A stretch of DNA of 64,000 nucleotides, taken from Emmonsiellopsis sp. PD_33 (lineage: Eukaryota; Ascomycota; Eurotiomycetes; Onygenales; Ajellomycetaceae). The DNA is taken from assembly GCA_032988165.1 (NCBI GenBank), contig JANTQF010000054.1:1-64000 (forward strand). The letters run 5' to 3'. Both the position numbers and the translations under genes were made by a program. Below, piece by piece: positions 11,977 to 24,654 of the stretch (the stretch's first letter is position 1; each line of letters opens with the position of its first letter). The notes under the pieces are model-generated. The model did not search any database, was not told where the DNA came from, and was given only the letters and a program-made list of their open reading frames with translations.

Positions 11977-13288
11977 ATGTCCGAGGCTAGCAAGCCTGCC
12001 ATCCTGATCGTGGGAGGCCTAGGTACGGCATATTTGAACCCCTCGTATCATTTGTATATGTGTACCGAGTCAATTTGAATGCTGGAAAACTGACTCAAAT
12101 AAATGAATCATAGGCTTTCTTGGTCGCTTCCTTGCCCTCCACATCCACGAGAACAACCTCGCCTCAGAAGTGCGGATAGTTGATAAACTGCTTCCCCAAT
12201 TAGCCTGGCTCGCCCCTGAGTTCAGCGAGGCCTGTTCCCAAGACAAGTTTGTCCAAGCGGATGCAAGCCGTGAGCGTATGTGCCGGATTGTTTCATTTGA
12301 AAATCTCCAGAAACCTCGATTGTTTTGCCATTCATCTTGCTAAAATTCTCCCTTTGGTGACACAGAATCGTTCTCCCGAATTTTCGATCGTGCGAATGGT
12401 GCCCAATTTGACTATGTAATCAACTGTGGTGGCGAATCCCGTGTCTCCCAACCTGAGGACGTCTACCGTCTGCGCAGTTATGCACTTTCCATGGCTCTAG
12501 GAAAGGAGTCCGCCCGTCGAGGAATCCGCGCCTTCATTGAATGCTCTACCGCCACAATCTACAAAAGCGACAGTTCCCCATGCAAGGAAGATGCTAAGGT
12601 TAAGTTCTGGTATCCCCTTGCAAAATGGAAATACCAAGCGGAGACAGACCTGAGAAAAATCCCTGACTTGAACCTCTGCATTCTGCGGTTCCCACATGTG
12701 TATGGGGAGTACGACACTGGTTTATTAACCACGGTTATGTGCATGGGAAGGGCGTACAAGGAGCTGGATAAGCCCGTCTATTTCCTGAAAACTGGAGATC
12801 AACCAATGAACACCGTGTACGTCAAAGATGCTGTGCGGGCCATGTGGACAGCTGCAGAATGGCGGGCGAGCAAAGGCACCATCTCTCCCGACGACGAGTC
12901 CACGCCTATTGCATTCAACATCGTCGATCACAACAAGACCACAAAGGGTCATCTCGCTGAAGGCTTGAAAAAGACCTTTGGAGTCGAGTACAACTTCATC
13001 GGCACGATGATGACTCAGATGGTCAAGCTGAACCTCGAGGAAATCATGGACGATATGAACGAGGAGGCCCTTCAGGTATGGGCCGAGATTGTGAACAAGA
13101 AGAACATCCAAAGACCCGGCCCGATAAGTCCGTTCCTTGAGAAGGAATTCCTCAGGGATTCGGATCTCTCGATCGACGGGTCGTTGTTCGAACAGACGAC
13201 CGGATTCAAATATGAACGACCAACGCTCTCCGACAACTGGATCCAGCCCGTTGTCGACAGTTTCGAAAGACTGGGCTGGTGGCCCTAG
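11977..13288 (+). CDS. NAD(P)-dependent epimerase/dehydratase (extended SDR)
   Basis: Three exons, 11977-12022, 12114-12275 and 12366-13288, give 376 aa. The Rossmann nucleotide-binding motif is GGLGFLG (residues 13-19), split by intron 1 and restored exactly by splicing. The catalytic SDR signature is CSTATIYKS (Ser130/Thr131) with YxxxK as Tyr152-Pro-Leu-Ala-Lys156. Further family features are RFPHVYGEYDTG and the downstream VKDAVRAMW. This is the extended SDR class that includes nucleotide-sugar epimerases/dehydratases and sterol-type dehydrogenases; the substrate cannot be read from sequence. No signal peptide or membrane segment is seen, so it is probably cytosolic. The start is the first ATG in good context (CACCATG) after the leader. 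Confidence 0.93.
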
Positions 13289-15571
13289 GTTCACTGTTTC
13301 TTCCCCTCCGCTATCTGCGGAAAATGCAGCATTATTTATCGCATTTACGACGAGATTTTTCTTGTTCTCAGCAATCTATGAAGTCATACATTTCCATGCT
13401 TTTGTTTTCTCTTTGGGAGACATAACACAAAACTAGGGCCCGCCACGAAACTTTCTTACTTTTGAACGTCCCCCTCATGTGAAGGAAAACAAACTTTCTT
13501 CCCGCCTGCCTATAAATCGGAGCGGATGTCTTCCTTTCTGAGCCATTCTGAACGCATCTTGAATTCTTTCGCATTCGTTTACTTTCTTTCTATTCTCTCC
13601 TTTTAGTTATACTACCATGTCTCTTGTAATATACACGCATATGTATCTTTTATTCGACTTGCTTTTCTCATATTATTAGAAAGTATTTACATCCCTAATC
13701 TTGAGCTTTGTTTTTTTTTTTTTTTTTCAGTTAATCCCCTCTCGATAAATGTCTTTATTCTCGCAACTAAATGAATAAACTTTTGCTTCCCTACCTATCG
13801 GACCATTCCCCAGGGATAGTTACTGATTCCTTTGCCCAAGGATATTTGCAAATAACAAACGGGAGAATATCGGGAAATAATGTAGCTTACACTTGTCCTC
13901 TATTCATTGATCGAGGTTTAAGACCCTCCTTGATCAATAAAGAGAGGAACGATATGCTCATACCATTATTTATCATTTTTTTATCCCCCTCTCGTCTGAG
14001 AGTTTCCCAAGCACTAGGAAACTCCCCGGTTACGAATAATCACTATTTTCATGCCATTCCTCCCTTATCCTCCTCCAAATCCACAAGAAGAGGAAGAAGA
14101 AAACTCGAATCTTCAGCATATCTACCTCCCTACATAGCTACTTACCCCCTATTTATCGAACTCCACACTAAACCAAACCATCTTCACTTCTCTCTTCCCC
14201 AAGCACATGGGAAACTCTTCAAGACAATGTCATTACTATTATCAGCTTAATTACCCCTATATACCACCCCCCCGCGTCCAATAATCAAATGAAATCCCAC
14301 CAACAATCCTGCAAGGAAGGAAATGTGCACTAACTCTGACAACGCCTGGGAGTACGGCCACCCGCGAACAAATCGAAGGAATATGCCGCTGCAATGACTC
14401 TTACTATGCCAAGGGATGGGCATGTGGATAAGGGAACAGTGTACTTCGGGGCAACAGGGTCGCCAGTTGGGAATGAAGGCTAAAAGACCGAAGGAAGAGG
14501 GGGGATTGAAGGATGGGGTGAAGAGAGACTCCTAACTTCTAAGCCTGTGGGGGTACAGGGGAACAGACATATCGCCTATCTCTTGTTCCGTTATAGAAGA
14601 GCATGCTCATATTCAATATTGAAGGTATAATGCGCGCGACGAATCACATAGATATACTACCCAAGGCCAAACAAGAGAAAGGGGAATAATAGTAACTATA
14701 TGCTCCAGATACAGGGGATGGAGATAACTCTTAGGATGACAGAGACCACAAAACCATGCATGTCTCCCGTTATCTACCTAACTACCTCAAACTCTGGAAT
14801 CGAAGCTACATGCTTTTGACAGCAGGACATGGCTCCGGGGGCCAGTTTCACCAGAACACGGTCCCACCCACCCCTTGACGGAGGAGTGAACAAAAGAAGC
14901 ATCCATCTAAACTCCCCAGCTCCTCTCCGAAATAGCTTTGGATCAGGTCTATTTCCCCCAAAATTCCGTGACTCTCCGGAAATTATAATCCGTTCTACAC
15001 TCAACGCGGCCCTCTCTCTCGCGTAATGGCCATTTCCCCGCCATCTGCCCACTCGGATCAAGTGAACGTAAGAGGATAATCTCCCACATTGCTGAGCCCC
15101 CGGCCATACATACCGGATGTGATGTAACTAGTTAGGGATCAAAGCCGATATTCGGGTTAAGTTAATATATCGGTGTGGAATTTAGTTCCAATTATCCAAG
15201 TTCTGTGACCACCGTACAGGGGCAGGATGTCATGAGACGGCACATTCTATATAGATAAAATGCGGAGCACTTGAGGCGTGGTTAATAGGTGGTTTAGCTA
15301 ATGCAGGGAAGCAGGGTCTCTTAACTAGACGGATTAACTGTTTGTATGGATGGAGATGTTTTTTTTTGTGACAAGGGCCAACTATCCACCCCCGTCCGCC
15401 CCTCATTGCCCGGCGTCGATCGATTATCCTTGTTGCTGGGTATGGGATAGATACCTATGTAGGTCCTAGCATTTGTCATGCGATGTGTTTGTATAGAGGC
15501 AAGGCATTGTCAGTGCTGTTAGGAGTAAATGGTTGGTTTTCTTTTTTTACCGCGCTGTGTAGATGGGGATC
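13289..15571. other. Unique non-coding DNA on the left flank of the transposon island
   Basis: About 2.3 kb without a supported gene. It includes a T-run (about 13712-13728) and ordinary GC/CpG content. Open frames (for example 13771-14250) have biased, pyrimidine-driven composition and no recognisable domain. The boundary with the island is abrupt at 15572. Confidence 0.5.
15567..15571. repeat. 5-bp target-site duplication GGATC (left copy)
   Basis: GGATC immediately precedes the 5' LTR and is repeated exactly at 21252-21256 after the 3' LTR. A 5-bp duplication is the normal footprint of Copia/Gypsy integrases. Confidence 0.9.
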
Positions 15572-15748
15572 TGTTGGGAATCCCAAGATATCTCATATTC
15601 ATGCAATCTCACTTAGAATTAGTGTTTACACAGCCACCCACATTCCCTCATACAAAATAGCTAGGGTTCCTATGAACCATCATTAGTTTTACAATATCAT
15701 TCAATTCATATGAGATTTTACCTCTATATGTAATATTCAATATCAACA
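15572..15748 (+). repeat. 5' LTR of Copia element (177 bp)
   Basis: Starts TGTTGG and ends TCAACA, near-inverted termini typical of Copia LTRs. It aligns without gaps to 21075-21251. I count 19 differences by eye, all transitions (C/T or G/A). Confidence 0.95.
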
Positions 15749-15763
15749 GTTATGAGCCCAGCA
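15749..15763 (+). promoter_or_regulatory. Primer-binding site, half-tRNA (initiator Met) type
   Basis: GTTATGAGCCCAGC begins directly after the 5' LTR. It is complementary to the anticodon stem-loop of eukaryotic initiator tRNA-Met (GGGCTCATAAC) rather than to the tRNA 3' end. Drosophila copia and yeast Ty5 are known to prime from such an internally cleaved initiator tRNA. The match survived although the rest of the element is heavily mutated. Confidence 0.8.
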
Positions 15764-16054
15764 ATTTCCATTGCATATTCAACTTGATTTTTGTTATTAT
15801 TATCATCATTTCATCATTTTTCACCCTATACTGCATGCTTTTCACATGAAATAGCAATATCTTCCAAAAAAGACCTATAGGAACATCCCCTAGATCCATA
15901 GGATTCATTAAGAATGGAGCCACAGAGTTCTACAAATCAAGCTTTTAAGAACATTAGAAGCTCTATATTAATCAAAAAATAAGGCCACAAGTGCCTCTAA
16001 TAGTTTAAAAATTAAAAAAGTAGAGCTCTTAGAGCTCTATCTATCTATCTCATT

Positions 16055-19000
16055 ATGTCTGACACCACTACTCAACATACAATAATAACACTGAAGAACA
16101 GTAAGGATTGGAAGATTTAATATATAAACATCATATTAATAGTAAGCAATCACAGAGTTCATAATTATATTAATTTAACAAAGGAAGATTATTAGCTAGA
16201 AGTAGAAGAACCTAAGATTGAGAATAGTAAATCTGAAAAATCATTTGAAAAATAAATGATAGTGTATGAAAAACATTAAATAGCTATGAATAAAATGTAC
16301 AATATCATTATAATATTAGTTTTAAGAGTGAAGATAGAGCACATCATGAAGATGGGTAATACTCACATTAAAAATATCATTAAAGTGCTGTGATATCATC
16401 TCTCTCCCACTACTAAAGATTGAAAAAATGAAGTCAGAGATTGATATAACACTCTGATGAAGAAATTAAATAGTAAGAACATTAAAAAATGATTAGATGA
16501 CTAGTCTATAATTCATAAAGAGATATAAAATATGAAGATTAAAAATCTATTTAATTTAGAGAGTGATTTTTTAACAGCTAACTAAGTGATTAATCTAATG
16601 ATTGCTGAAGGATTTAAATCTATTATCTCATATAATAAAAAGATAAGTATAAATGTCATCAACCTAGAATGGTTAGTCAGAGAGATTAAGATTCAATACT
16701 GTAAAATGAGAGTCTTAAAAAATGGTTATAGTGCTATTTTTGCAATCTTTAATAGCCTAAGTGAAGAAAAGGAAGACTCCACTGACAGTATAAATTCACC
16801 TGCAAAAGACTCATAAAAGAAAGCTAATAAAGATTTGAAAAAAAAGGGTAAAAAGACTCATGATTTATATATCTATAGCAGGCCCAAGTATTCAGTAGGA
16901 ACTTGCTGGTATCTCAACCCTACATTGAGGCCTGAGTAGTTCACAGAATATGATGATACACATAAAAAGGTAGATGAAGTATTAAAGAATGAGAAAGTCA
17001 AGATAAAGATTGAGATAGAGATTGAGAAAATAAATAGTAAGGCTGATACAGGCCTGCAGATAAATCTCTTAATTATTTATTGAATATCTTCAACCTTCTG
17101 TGAAGCTACAGATAGATCATTAATTTTAAGCACTAAATTTAGCTCATTAAATTACTCATTAAGAGATAGCTGAGTATATGATACAGGTAGAGAATCTCAT
17201 ATTTATAATGATAGGTTCAGATTTATTGATTTTATAGAGAAATATAATATATCATTTTATATAAGTAATTTCTATATAAAAATTCAAAGTTATAAAACTA
17301 TTATCATATATCTTATGAATCTGATAACCTGAAAACATTTTGTAGCCACACTATCTAATATGATGTACATTTCAGATTTTTATATGAATATCTTTAACTG
17401 GGTAAGACCATTTATGAAAGGAATCTTGCTACATATAGAGACAATGACATTAAGAGATAATAGGAAGTTTTGAATGTTACTTACACAGAGAGGTAACCTT
17501 ATATGCTTAGAATATAATCCATATTTAAATACTATACTGATGTTAATATTCTCTACTCTCACTAGATATAGGAAACATTCTGAGGCACTAAAGATTTTAA
17601 TAGTATTAGTAAAGATCTAATATAAACAACTGGGATACAATTTCAAGGTCTCAATTACTCACCTGCAGAATGCATCTAAAGGTATAATTATAGTAGGTAA
17701 GTTTATAGAAGGAAGAGAGAAAGAGTTAGATTCTCACCTGCAAGAAGTTACATATCACTATCAAATATGTAAGCTTTTAAAAGCAAAAAATCAGATATCT
17801 TACAGGCTGCACATCTACTCTATCAAACCATTCAAATACCTCCATATTAATCTTATAAAGAATAAGAAAGATTACTATTATAATCAGCAATGAATAATAC
17901 ATTTTACATGTAATTTCTTGTAGTTCTAGATCATATAAAATACAGTTTGTAAGTTCAAACTCAAGAAAGCTCTCTCTACAGTTATGAAATAAATTAAATA
18001 CCAGTTTAATATAGATGTCAAGATTATACACATCAACAATAAAATAAGCATATATTTAAATGAGATAGATAAGTAAATTTTAGAAGAAGGCCTCTTAAGA
18101 GAGTTCTCATTAGAATATACATATAAATAGAATGATGCAGCCAAACATGCAGGCACACTATTAATTGAAAAAGCAAGATACTTGCAGATAGATAGATGCT
18201 TACCCTCAGAACTCTCACCTAAAATATATATAGTGGTCAGCTATCTCATTAATTAAATCCCTACATGTCTATTAGAGTAGAAGTCACTATTACTAGCTTT
18301 ATAAAAGTATTTTAACCTCTCTGGCAAGCCTTCATCCACTCATCTATACATATATGAATGTCACATATATGTGAAGATTCCAGATGAAGTTCTCAATCAT
18401 ATGAGAGCTTCAAAGCTAGAATCTAGGGTGCATATTGATTATCTCATTGGATATGATTTAATAAATATCTGGAGAATTTGAATTCCACACTTACAATATA
18501 TTATAAGAATCAGAGATGTGGTGTTTAATGAATCAGTTCAATTTAACCCACAGAAACCTCATATTGAAGAGCTACTGTAAGAATCTATTATAAATAAGAT
18601 CACTAAGATGTTGTAAATACTTATAATTAAACCAGTAATCTCTGAGGTCTGCAAATAGAATGAGATGCTAGATTCTACTAATATAGATATTTTCTACCCT
18701 AGAGATATTAAATAAATGGAAAAAACAGCTGAATCTAGTGATAAAGATGATAAAAACAGTCAAAGAGATGCAAATAAACCTTTAACATCTGAACTAACAT
18801 TAGAATTGTAGGTTCAGAGGGGTGAGCAGGTAGTTAAACAGATTAGTAGAGAGATTATTAAATCTAATGATCTCAGTAGCTAGTTACAGAGTAAACTACA
18901 GGCCTCACTAAGTGAATATAAGAAGATGTCTGAGCAACCTCAACTACCTAAACTACCTGATATCTTACCTCTAGATCTCTTCAATCAACCAAATTAAGCA

Positions 19001-20870
19001 CTATAGGCATGTGAGATCTCTGTGAACTTCAACAAATTAAATATAGTCTCTAGTAAACACATTAGACATACTATACACTTCAATGAAATTAAATGTACAA
19101 AAAATAATTCTACTCAGCAATTTTGTGTGATATTCAGTGCAATTATAAACCTTATGCCTTAGAAAGGAAATAATGTGTAATTGTATAGAGATAAACTCCT
19201 ACTATCATTAAATCATTGAAACTCATTAAAAACACATAAATATAGTGAGAATTTCATTAACACTACAATTCAGAAATGAGAGATGATTACCCAGAAGGAT
19301 ACATACAAAATAGTGTCTAGACCTTCAGAAAACATGTTAGTAATCTCTCTATACTGAGTATTTACTTATAAATTTAATGATGATAGATTTCTCAATAAAT
19401 TTAAAGTATATATCTGCATTTAAGGTGACCTTCAACCTTCCAGTGAAAAAGATACAAGAGCTCATATACTTACTAGTAGGACATATCATGCATTAATGAT
19501 AATAATGATAGCTTTTAACCTTGATATTAAGTAGTTTGACAGTGTGAATGCCTTTACAAATAGCAATATAGATAAGAAAGTCTATTATGAACTACTAGAT
19601 GAATAATAGAGACTTTCAGGCTTTACCTCCTTAAGGTGATCTCTTACCTCACTCAAATTGAAAAAAGGCCTATATAGATTATGTTACTCATCACTGCTTT
19701 AATTGAATGAAGTTACAAAAACATTACTATATATAGAATTCACCTCTTCATCTGATAATAGATGCCTCTTTTTGAATGATTAAATAATCATTTTCTTCTA
19801 CATTAATAATTTTATTACCCTTTTGGATGAGGATGATAAAGATGAGAGAGATTAAGTAGTTTGAGAACTCATAAACATATATAAGATCTATAATATAGGA
19901 GAACTATGTTAGTTCTTAAACACCCATATCATTCAAAATAGAGTAAATTTGAAGCTCTGAATCTACCTTGATTCCTATATTAATAAATTGGTAGCTACAT
20001 ACCATCTTGAGTAGTTCTCATGAACTCATAGAGCACCTCTTACAGGCATAAAACTTGAGGCCTATGAGGCTGAATTGACCCCTGCAAAAATCTACTACTA
20101 CTAGTAATATATTGGATCTTACATCTATCTAATCATTATTGTGAGGCCTGATATTACATATACTGCATTGAAGCTCACATTCTTCATGCAAAATCCATCA
20201 GATGTTTATTTAATTAAGATAAATCATATCATTACTTATCTATAAGATATATAGAACTATGCCATCTAATATGATAATAGGTATGATAGATCTCAATTTA
20301 AATAATTGATAAATCTACCTGTAAATTTAACTAAGCCAGTAAATTTCAATATAAATTCTGAAGTCATTAAATTCTCTAGTAATACTAGCTTTGCAGATAA
20401 TGCTGACTGCTGGTCTACAACTAAATATCTATTCAAAATGTATGGTAGCCTAGTCAATTGAAAGTCTACCTGGCAGGCTACAGTAACTACCTCTATAATA
20501 AAGGCTGAACTTCTCACTATATCACACATCAGATAAGAGGTTATATGGTAGGAGTAATTCCTCATCTAAATTCAATTTAACCCTGAGTATAAGATCTCTA
20601 TCAAATATAATAACACTTAAATAGTAGAGTTATTAAATAAGAGTAATCTATAGATTAATATGCATCTTCACCACATTAATATATACAGTAATTAGCTTCA
20701 CAAGTGAGTTTAAAGCTCTAATATTAATATAATCTGGGTTCCTACAGTGAAGATGCCTGTAGATGGTCTGATAAAGAGTCTTCTGCTATAGAAATATTAA
20801 AACTTTCTTAAATATCTTGATATTATTAATATTATTAATTTCATTAATACACAGTAAGATCTGAGAAGGA
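16055..20870 (+). pseudogene. Decayed Copia gag-pol polyprotein
   Basis: A single plus-strand reading direction with scattered stops. In order: Gag-like start, protease-like DTG, integrase, RT and RNase H (positions given in the element entry). The frame appears largely kept, so most damage is by substitution. Because the stops are spread through all domains, no product is expected. Short open frames on either strand in this interval are chance products of AT-rich sequence. Confidence 0.9.
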
Positions 20871-21074
20871 AAGATTAATTCATTCATTTTCATTATTTTT
20901 ATATATTTTTGTTAATTTTAATATTTTTATTGATTTTTAATTTCTATGAGAAACTTATTCAGCCAGATATTCAACATCTATATCACCACATTATTTTGAT
21001 TTTTATTTTCTATTTAGATAGTATGACTGGCCTCATTACATTCATTAAACAGTGCAGTGCACACTGGAGGGATG

Positions 21075-21251
21075 TGTTGGAAATCTCAAGATATCTCATA
21101 TTCATATAATCTCACTTAGAATTAGCATTTACACAGCTACCCACATTCTCTCATATAAAATAGCTAGAGTTCCTATGAACCACCATTAGTTTTACAATAT
21201 TATTTAATTTGTATGAGATTTTACCTCTATATACAATATTCAATACCAATA
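21075..21251 (+). repeat. 3' LTR of Copia element (177 bp)
   Basis: Same length as the 5' LTR and ending CCAATA (mutated from a CCAACA-like end). A weak purine run (TGGAGGGATG, 21065-21074) directly upstream is the likely polypurine tract. Confidence 0.95.
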
Positions 21252-21256
21252 GGATC
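21252..21256. repeat. 5-bp target-site duplication GGATC (right copy)
   Basis: Exact copy of 15567-15571, directly after the 3' LTR. Confidence 0.9.
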
Positions 21257-21657
21257 TTAGTACAGATTTTGAGAATTAGATGATAACTTTTAAACAGTAC
21301 ATTAAGAGAGGATTGAGGGGAGAGTTGGCTGATACTAGTTATACCTGGTTTAAATAAGATAGGTTGAGAAGCTTAAGAGTAAAGTTGAGTAGTAGGTAAT
21401 ACTTTGTCAGAATATATGGATTAGATAGGGGGCTGCTTTCTGCACCATAATAGAGCAATAAATTATCACCCTTTTGCCCATAAATACATTTCATCTCAAT
21501 CTCTAGCATCCTACCAATAACCATTGTCAGCACAGTGCAGAGGAATACAGCTTGATTGGATATATAAAAGGAGATAAGAAGCTTTCCTACTGTTGTGAAA
21601 GCTTATGATATTATACTAATAATGAGCTGAAGAATTAGATATGAGCAAACAATTAAT
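21257..21657. other. AT-rich spacer between Copia and MULE
   Basis: 400 bases with the same CpG-free, AT-rich character as the flanking elements. No domain or terminal repeat is recognised. It may be a remnant of an older repeat into which Copia inserted. Confidence 0.5.
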
Positions 21658-21770
21658 GCAATAAGATATGATATTAATACCCACTACCTGGCTACTAACA
21701 CCCAAAAAAAAATGACTAATCAGAAAAAAAAATAACTAATACCTGATATTACATAGAAAATACTAGCATC
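21658..21770 (+). repeat. Left terminal inverted repeat of MULE
   Basis: Matches the reverse complement of 24779-24891 over about 110 bases with mostly transition differences; the best conserved part is 21670-21760. Confidence 0.85.
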
Positions 21771-21999
21771 TAGAAGTACATTAATGACTCAACTCTACTC
21801 ACCCATTATTAATCTGAGATTTCATAGATATTCTCCACTAACATCTAACTGTCTTCTACTATCACCAATTGCTGACTCTATATATTATAGCTCCCTAGAA
21901 TTAGAAGGTCTTCTATTTCACCTGCTACATCTGCCTCCCCCCCTAAAATATCAAAAAATGCCTGGTTTATAGCCTGAGAGCTAACATCATAGTAGGATT

Positions 22000-24568
22000 T
22001 ATAGATTGTATGATTTCAGTGCAGAGGAGAGATCAAAGTAGCAGAGCATTTTCAACTCTTAAGTACTACAGGCACTGTAGAGGGAGAGGGTTCAGTGCTG
22101 AGAGGCATTATAGTAGTGTTACTACTAATAATATGACCTATACTAGTGATATTATAGGCTATATATTACTCAGTGGCAGCTAGTACCACTACAAGCTAAT
22201 GTCTATTTCAATTTTACTGCATCTCTCATGCCTGAAGCCTCTATTCTACCCTCTTTATAGTCATTAAACCTCTATATATAGATCTTTATTCATACCTACA
22301 AGAATGACTACTACTCCTTACTCATAAATCTATAGTACTCTATACAGTAGGTTCAGCAATAATTTTATAAGGAAATGAAACCTCATCTTACTTAGCATGT
22401 TGAAGATAGTAACCTGCCTCTTAATTATAAAGTTAGTAAGAATGAATAGTATTCAACTCAATTACAAGATATTCATCCAGGCACTGATAGATATAATGTC
22501 TGCAAGAAAGTCCCATATAGATATAATTAAGATAGTTAGGTTGATATTACTTTCTATAATTCTTTAGTTTTTTTGCCTTAATCATTTATCTATAAAGAAT
22601 CTACAGTGTGAAGGATGAGACCTTACCAATCAAGTTACTAAATAGAAATATACTAATAGTTATAAGGATCTTAGTCTTAGTAATTATTAGCTCATTTTGG
22701 TAGGTAGAATACTGATTATCCCAAAACTGACAGATCTGATGAATAGTAACCTATAGATCTCTCATTAAAGTGATTATATATTATTTCAACATCTAGTGAG
22801 ACTCCTCCATATGTGAGGAAATATGATGATCAAGGTGTAGAATAATGTCAGTATAGTAATATATGATCCTCTGAGTATAATTCCTCAACTAGGTGTTTTT
22901 ATAGTAATCCACTAGATCCTTAGGTTGATTTACTCTAAATATAATATAGTACTAGCAAAACTACTCTTTTGTAGGAGATAAGAGAAGAGCTTATCATTTC
23001 TTTATAAATAAATTGTAGCTTTCCTTCAAGTTGCTACATTCCCTCTTATAGTTAAAACCTTTAATATTAGTATTATTAGTAACTATAAAATACTTCTTTA
23101 CACAGCTGATGATATTATGATCAACATGCCAGCTACAGAGTAAGTAATAGCTGATATAAAAAATGTCATCAAGTATGTTCATTAAGGTTAGTTCTCAATT
23201 AGTAACTATAACTTTTAAAAAAGAAATACTATGAGTATTAAATATTATTATAATCTACTTATAGGCTCAGCTACAGAGTAGATGTTAGTATAAATCTAGG
23301 TTTTTTATTAACATTTAATCTAATTAGAAAATTCATTAGCCTAATTAGGCAGGTTACTACCACAACAAATAATTAAGTGAGATGTAAACAAAAATCTCTC
23401 CCACTAAGAGCACTTATGAATAGTCAATCTCCTTCTCCCTATTTATAAATATAAAGCTCAAATTGATTATTATATGTAGCTTCATAATGAAGATTATACT
23501 GAGTAATAGCAGGTAATATCAATTCATCTTATATGTGGAATTCAGAAGTAAAATATCATAATTATTGTGAAGGAATTAAATTAAGAGTATATAGAAGATT
23601 ATAAGATAAATTATATAATTATCTTTATTCTTTTTAAACTTTATAATAATTATTTGATCATTAGATTTAGATTCAGACATTAACTCATTAATTAGAGTCT
23701 ATATAGGAGTTTGACCCTTCAATTCACCTTATATAAGTATTCTAATGATATTATATAGATCCCAGTCTGTTAATAGAATATATCCAAACTTCTTATGCAG
23801 AATCATATAGATCATTCAGAAAGAGATAGTAGCTTTAATAAAGTTATGAATCTGAGAGTATATATTCTTACTCAGAGCTCTTAAATGGTGCATGAAGTAG
23901 GCCTGGCTCTGATCTAATAATGAATAGTTATGAATTTAATCTATAATTATTATAATCCACTTTATAGAGCCTTTTTTCACCTACAGGTAGAATGGATAGT
24001 TTACTTGTTAAGTAGAGATATATATATACTTATAGTTCTCATCTATGATCTTTTAAGTGTTTTTAAATGTCTTTAAGCAGTTACACCTAAATGTATAATA
24101 ATTATTCTTAGAATTCATACAGAAGTTAGTAATAGTGTAATTAAAATATCTGCATTTAAGGTTGAGGTGTTAAATTAGTTTCTTATTCATCATTTAGACT
24201 GTATGATCAGTTAATTCAGAAAGCTAGCAAGAAATTTCACTGTGATCTCCTATAGATGCAGATTCTAGTGTTAGAGGTTTAAAATTATCATCTGACTCAG
24301 ATTCATTCAATTCTGTAGAATCTTCAATATCTTCATTAATATCTTCCTTATACTTGTTATTCTGAATGAAAAACTAGCTCTCAATCTACTCTACTTGCTC
24401 TGCCAGTTGATCTGCCAGTTCCTCTATATTTTGTAGCTGACTTAATTGCAGGCACTGCATCTCAAAAATACCTTCATCCTCAATAAATGTGATTATATTG
24501 AACTGGGATAGCTGTTCTATGTCTGAAAACTAGCTCTCAGGGGCAGTGAATAGCAGTGGAACTGACAT
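22000..24568 (-). pseudogene. MULE transposase pseudogene
   Basis: Reads on the minus strand from about 24568 toward 22000, with many TAG/TAA/TGA stops. The N-terminal part is acidic and coiled-coil-like (EELADQLAEQVE). The central FAR1/MULE-type catalytic region is recognised by the C-x-WH block and the VT(N/D)RELTLMN block. Later sequence is too degraded to assign. The 3' limit is a guess. Confidence 0.8.
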
Positions 24569-24654
24569 TTTGAACATAGTAATGGTAAAGAGAGTTGTAG
24601 AGAGTTGTAGAGAATGTAGTTGATATGGGAATTTAAACAATAGAAATATTTAGG

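Larger units (their letters stand above)
15572..21251 (+). mobile_element. Ty1/Copia LTR retrotransposon, full-length but mutated (5.68 kb)
   Basis: Bounded by 177-bp direct LTRs and a GGATC target duplication. The plus-strand interior is a stop-riddled gag-pol in Copia order. A Gag-like start lies at 16055 (MSDTTTQH, then SKDW), a protease-like YDTG...SH near 17175, an integrase end with IGYD...IRIRDVVFNES near 18450-18535, RT tail RPDITYTALKL near 20150 and RNase H FADNAD...WKSTWQATVTTS near 20390-20490. Integrase before RT places it in Copia, not Gypsy. Many TAA/TAG/TGA codons interrupt every domain, so it cannot encode a functional polyprotein. Composition is very AT-rich with no CG dinucleotide seen. 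The damage is consistent with repeat-induced point mutation (RIP) or a related CpG/CpA-directed deamination process. Confidence 0.95.

Noticed and set aside
11651..12007. 118-codon open frame overlapping the start of the SDR gene
   Set aside because: Lies in the CT-rich leader in another frame; at most an upstream ORF, with no protein features.
13771..14250. 159-codon plus-strand open frame right of the SDR gene
   Set aside because: Composition is driven by pyrimidine-rich non-coding DNA and no conserved motif is visible.
16586..16816. 76-codon plus-strand open frame in the AT island
   Set aside because: A stop-free stretch of the decayed Copia gag region, not a separate gene.
20293..20565. 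90-codon minus-strand open frame
   Set aside because: Antisense shadow of the Copia RNase H region, which is recognisable on the plus strand.
15572..21251. Alternative reading of the AT-rich element as Gypsy or LINE
   Set aside because: Integrase lies before RT/RNase H and LTRs are present, which fits Copia only.
22994..23182. 62-codon minus-strand open frame
   Set aside because: A stop-free fragment of the MULE transposase relic; included in that pseudogene.
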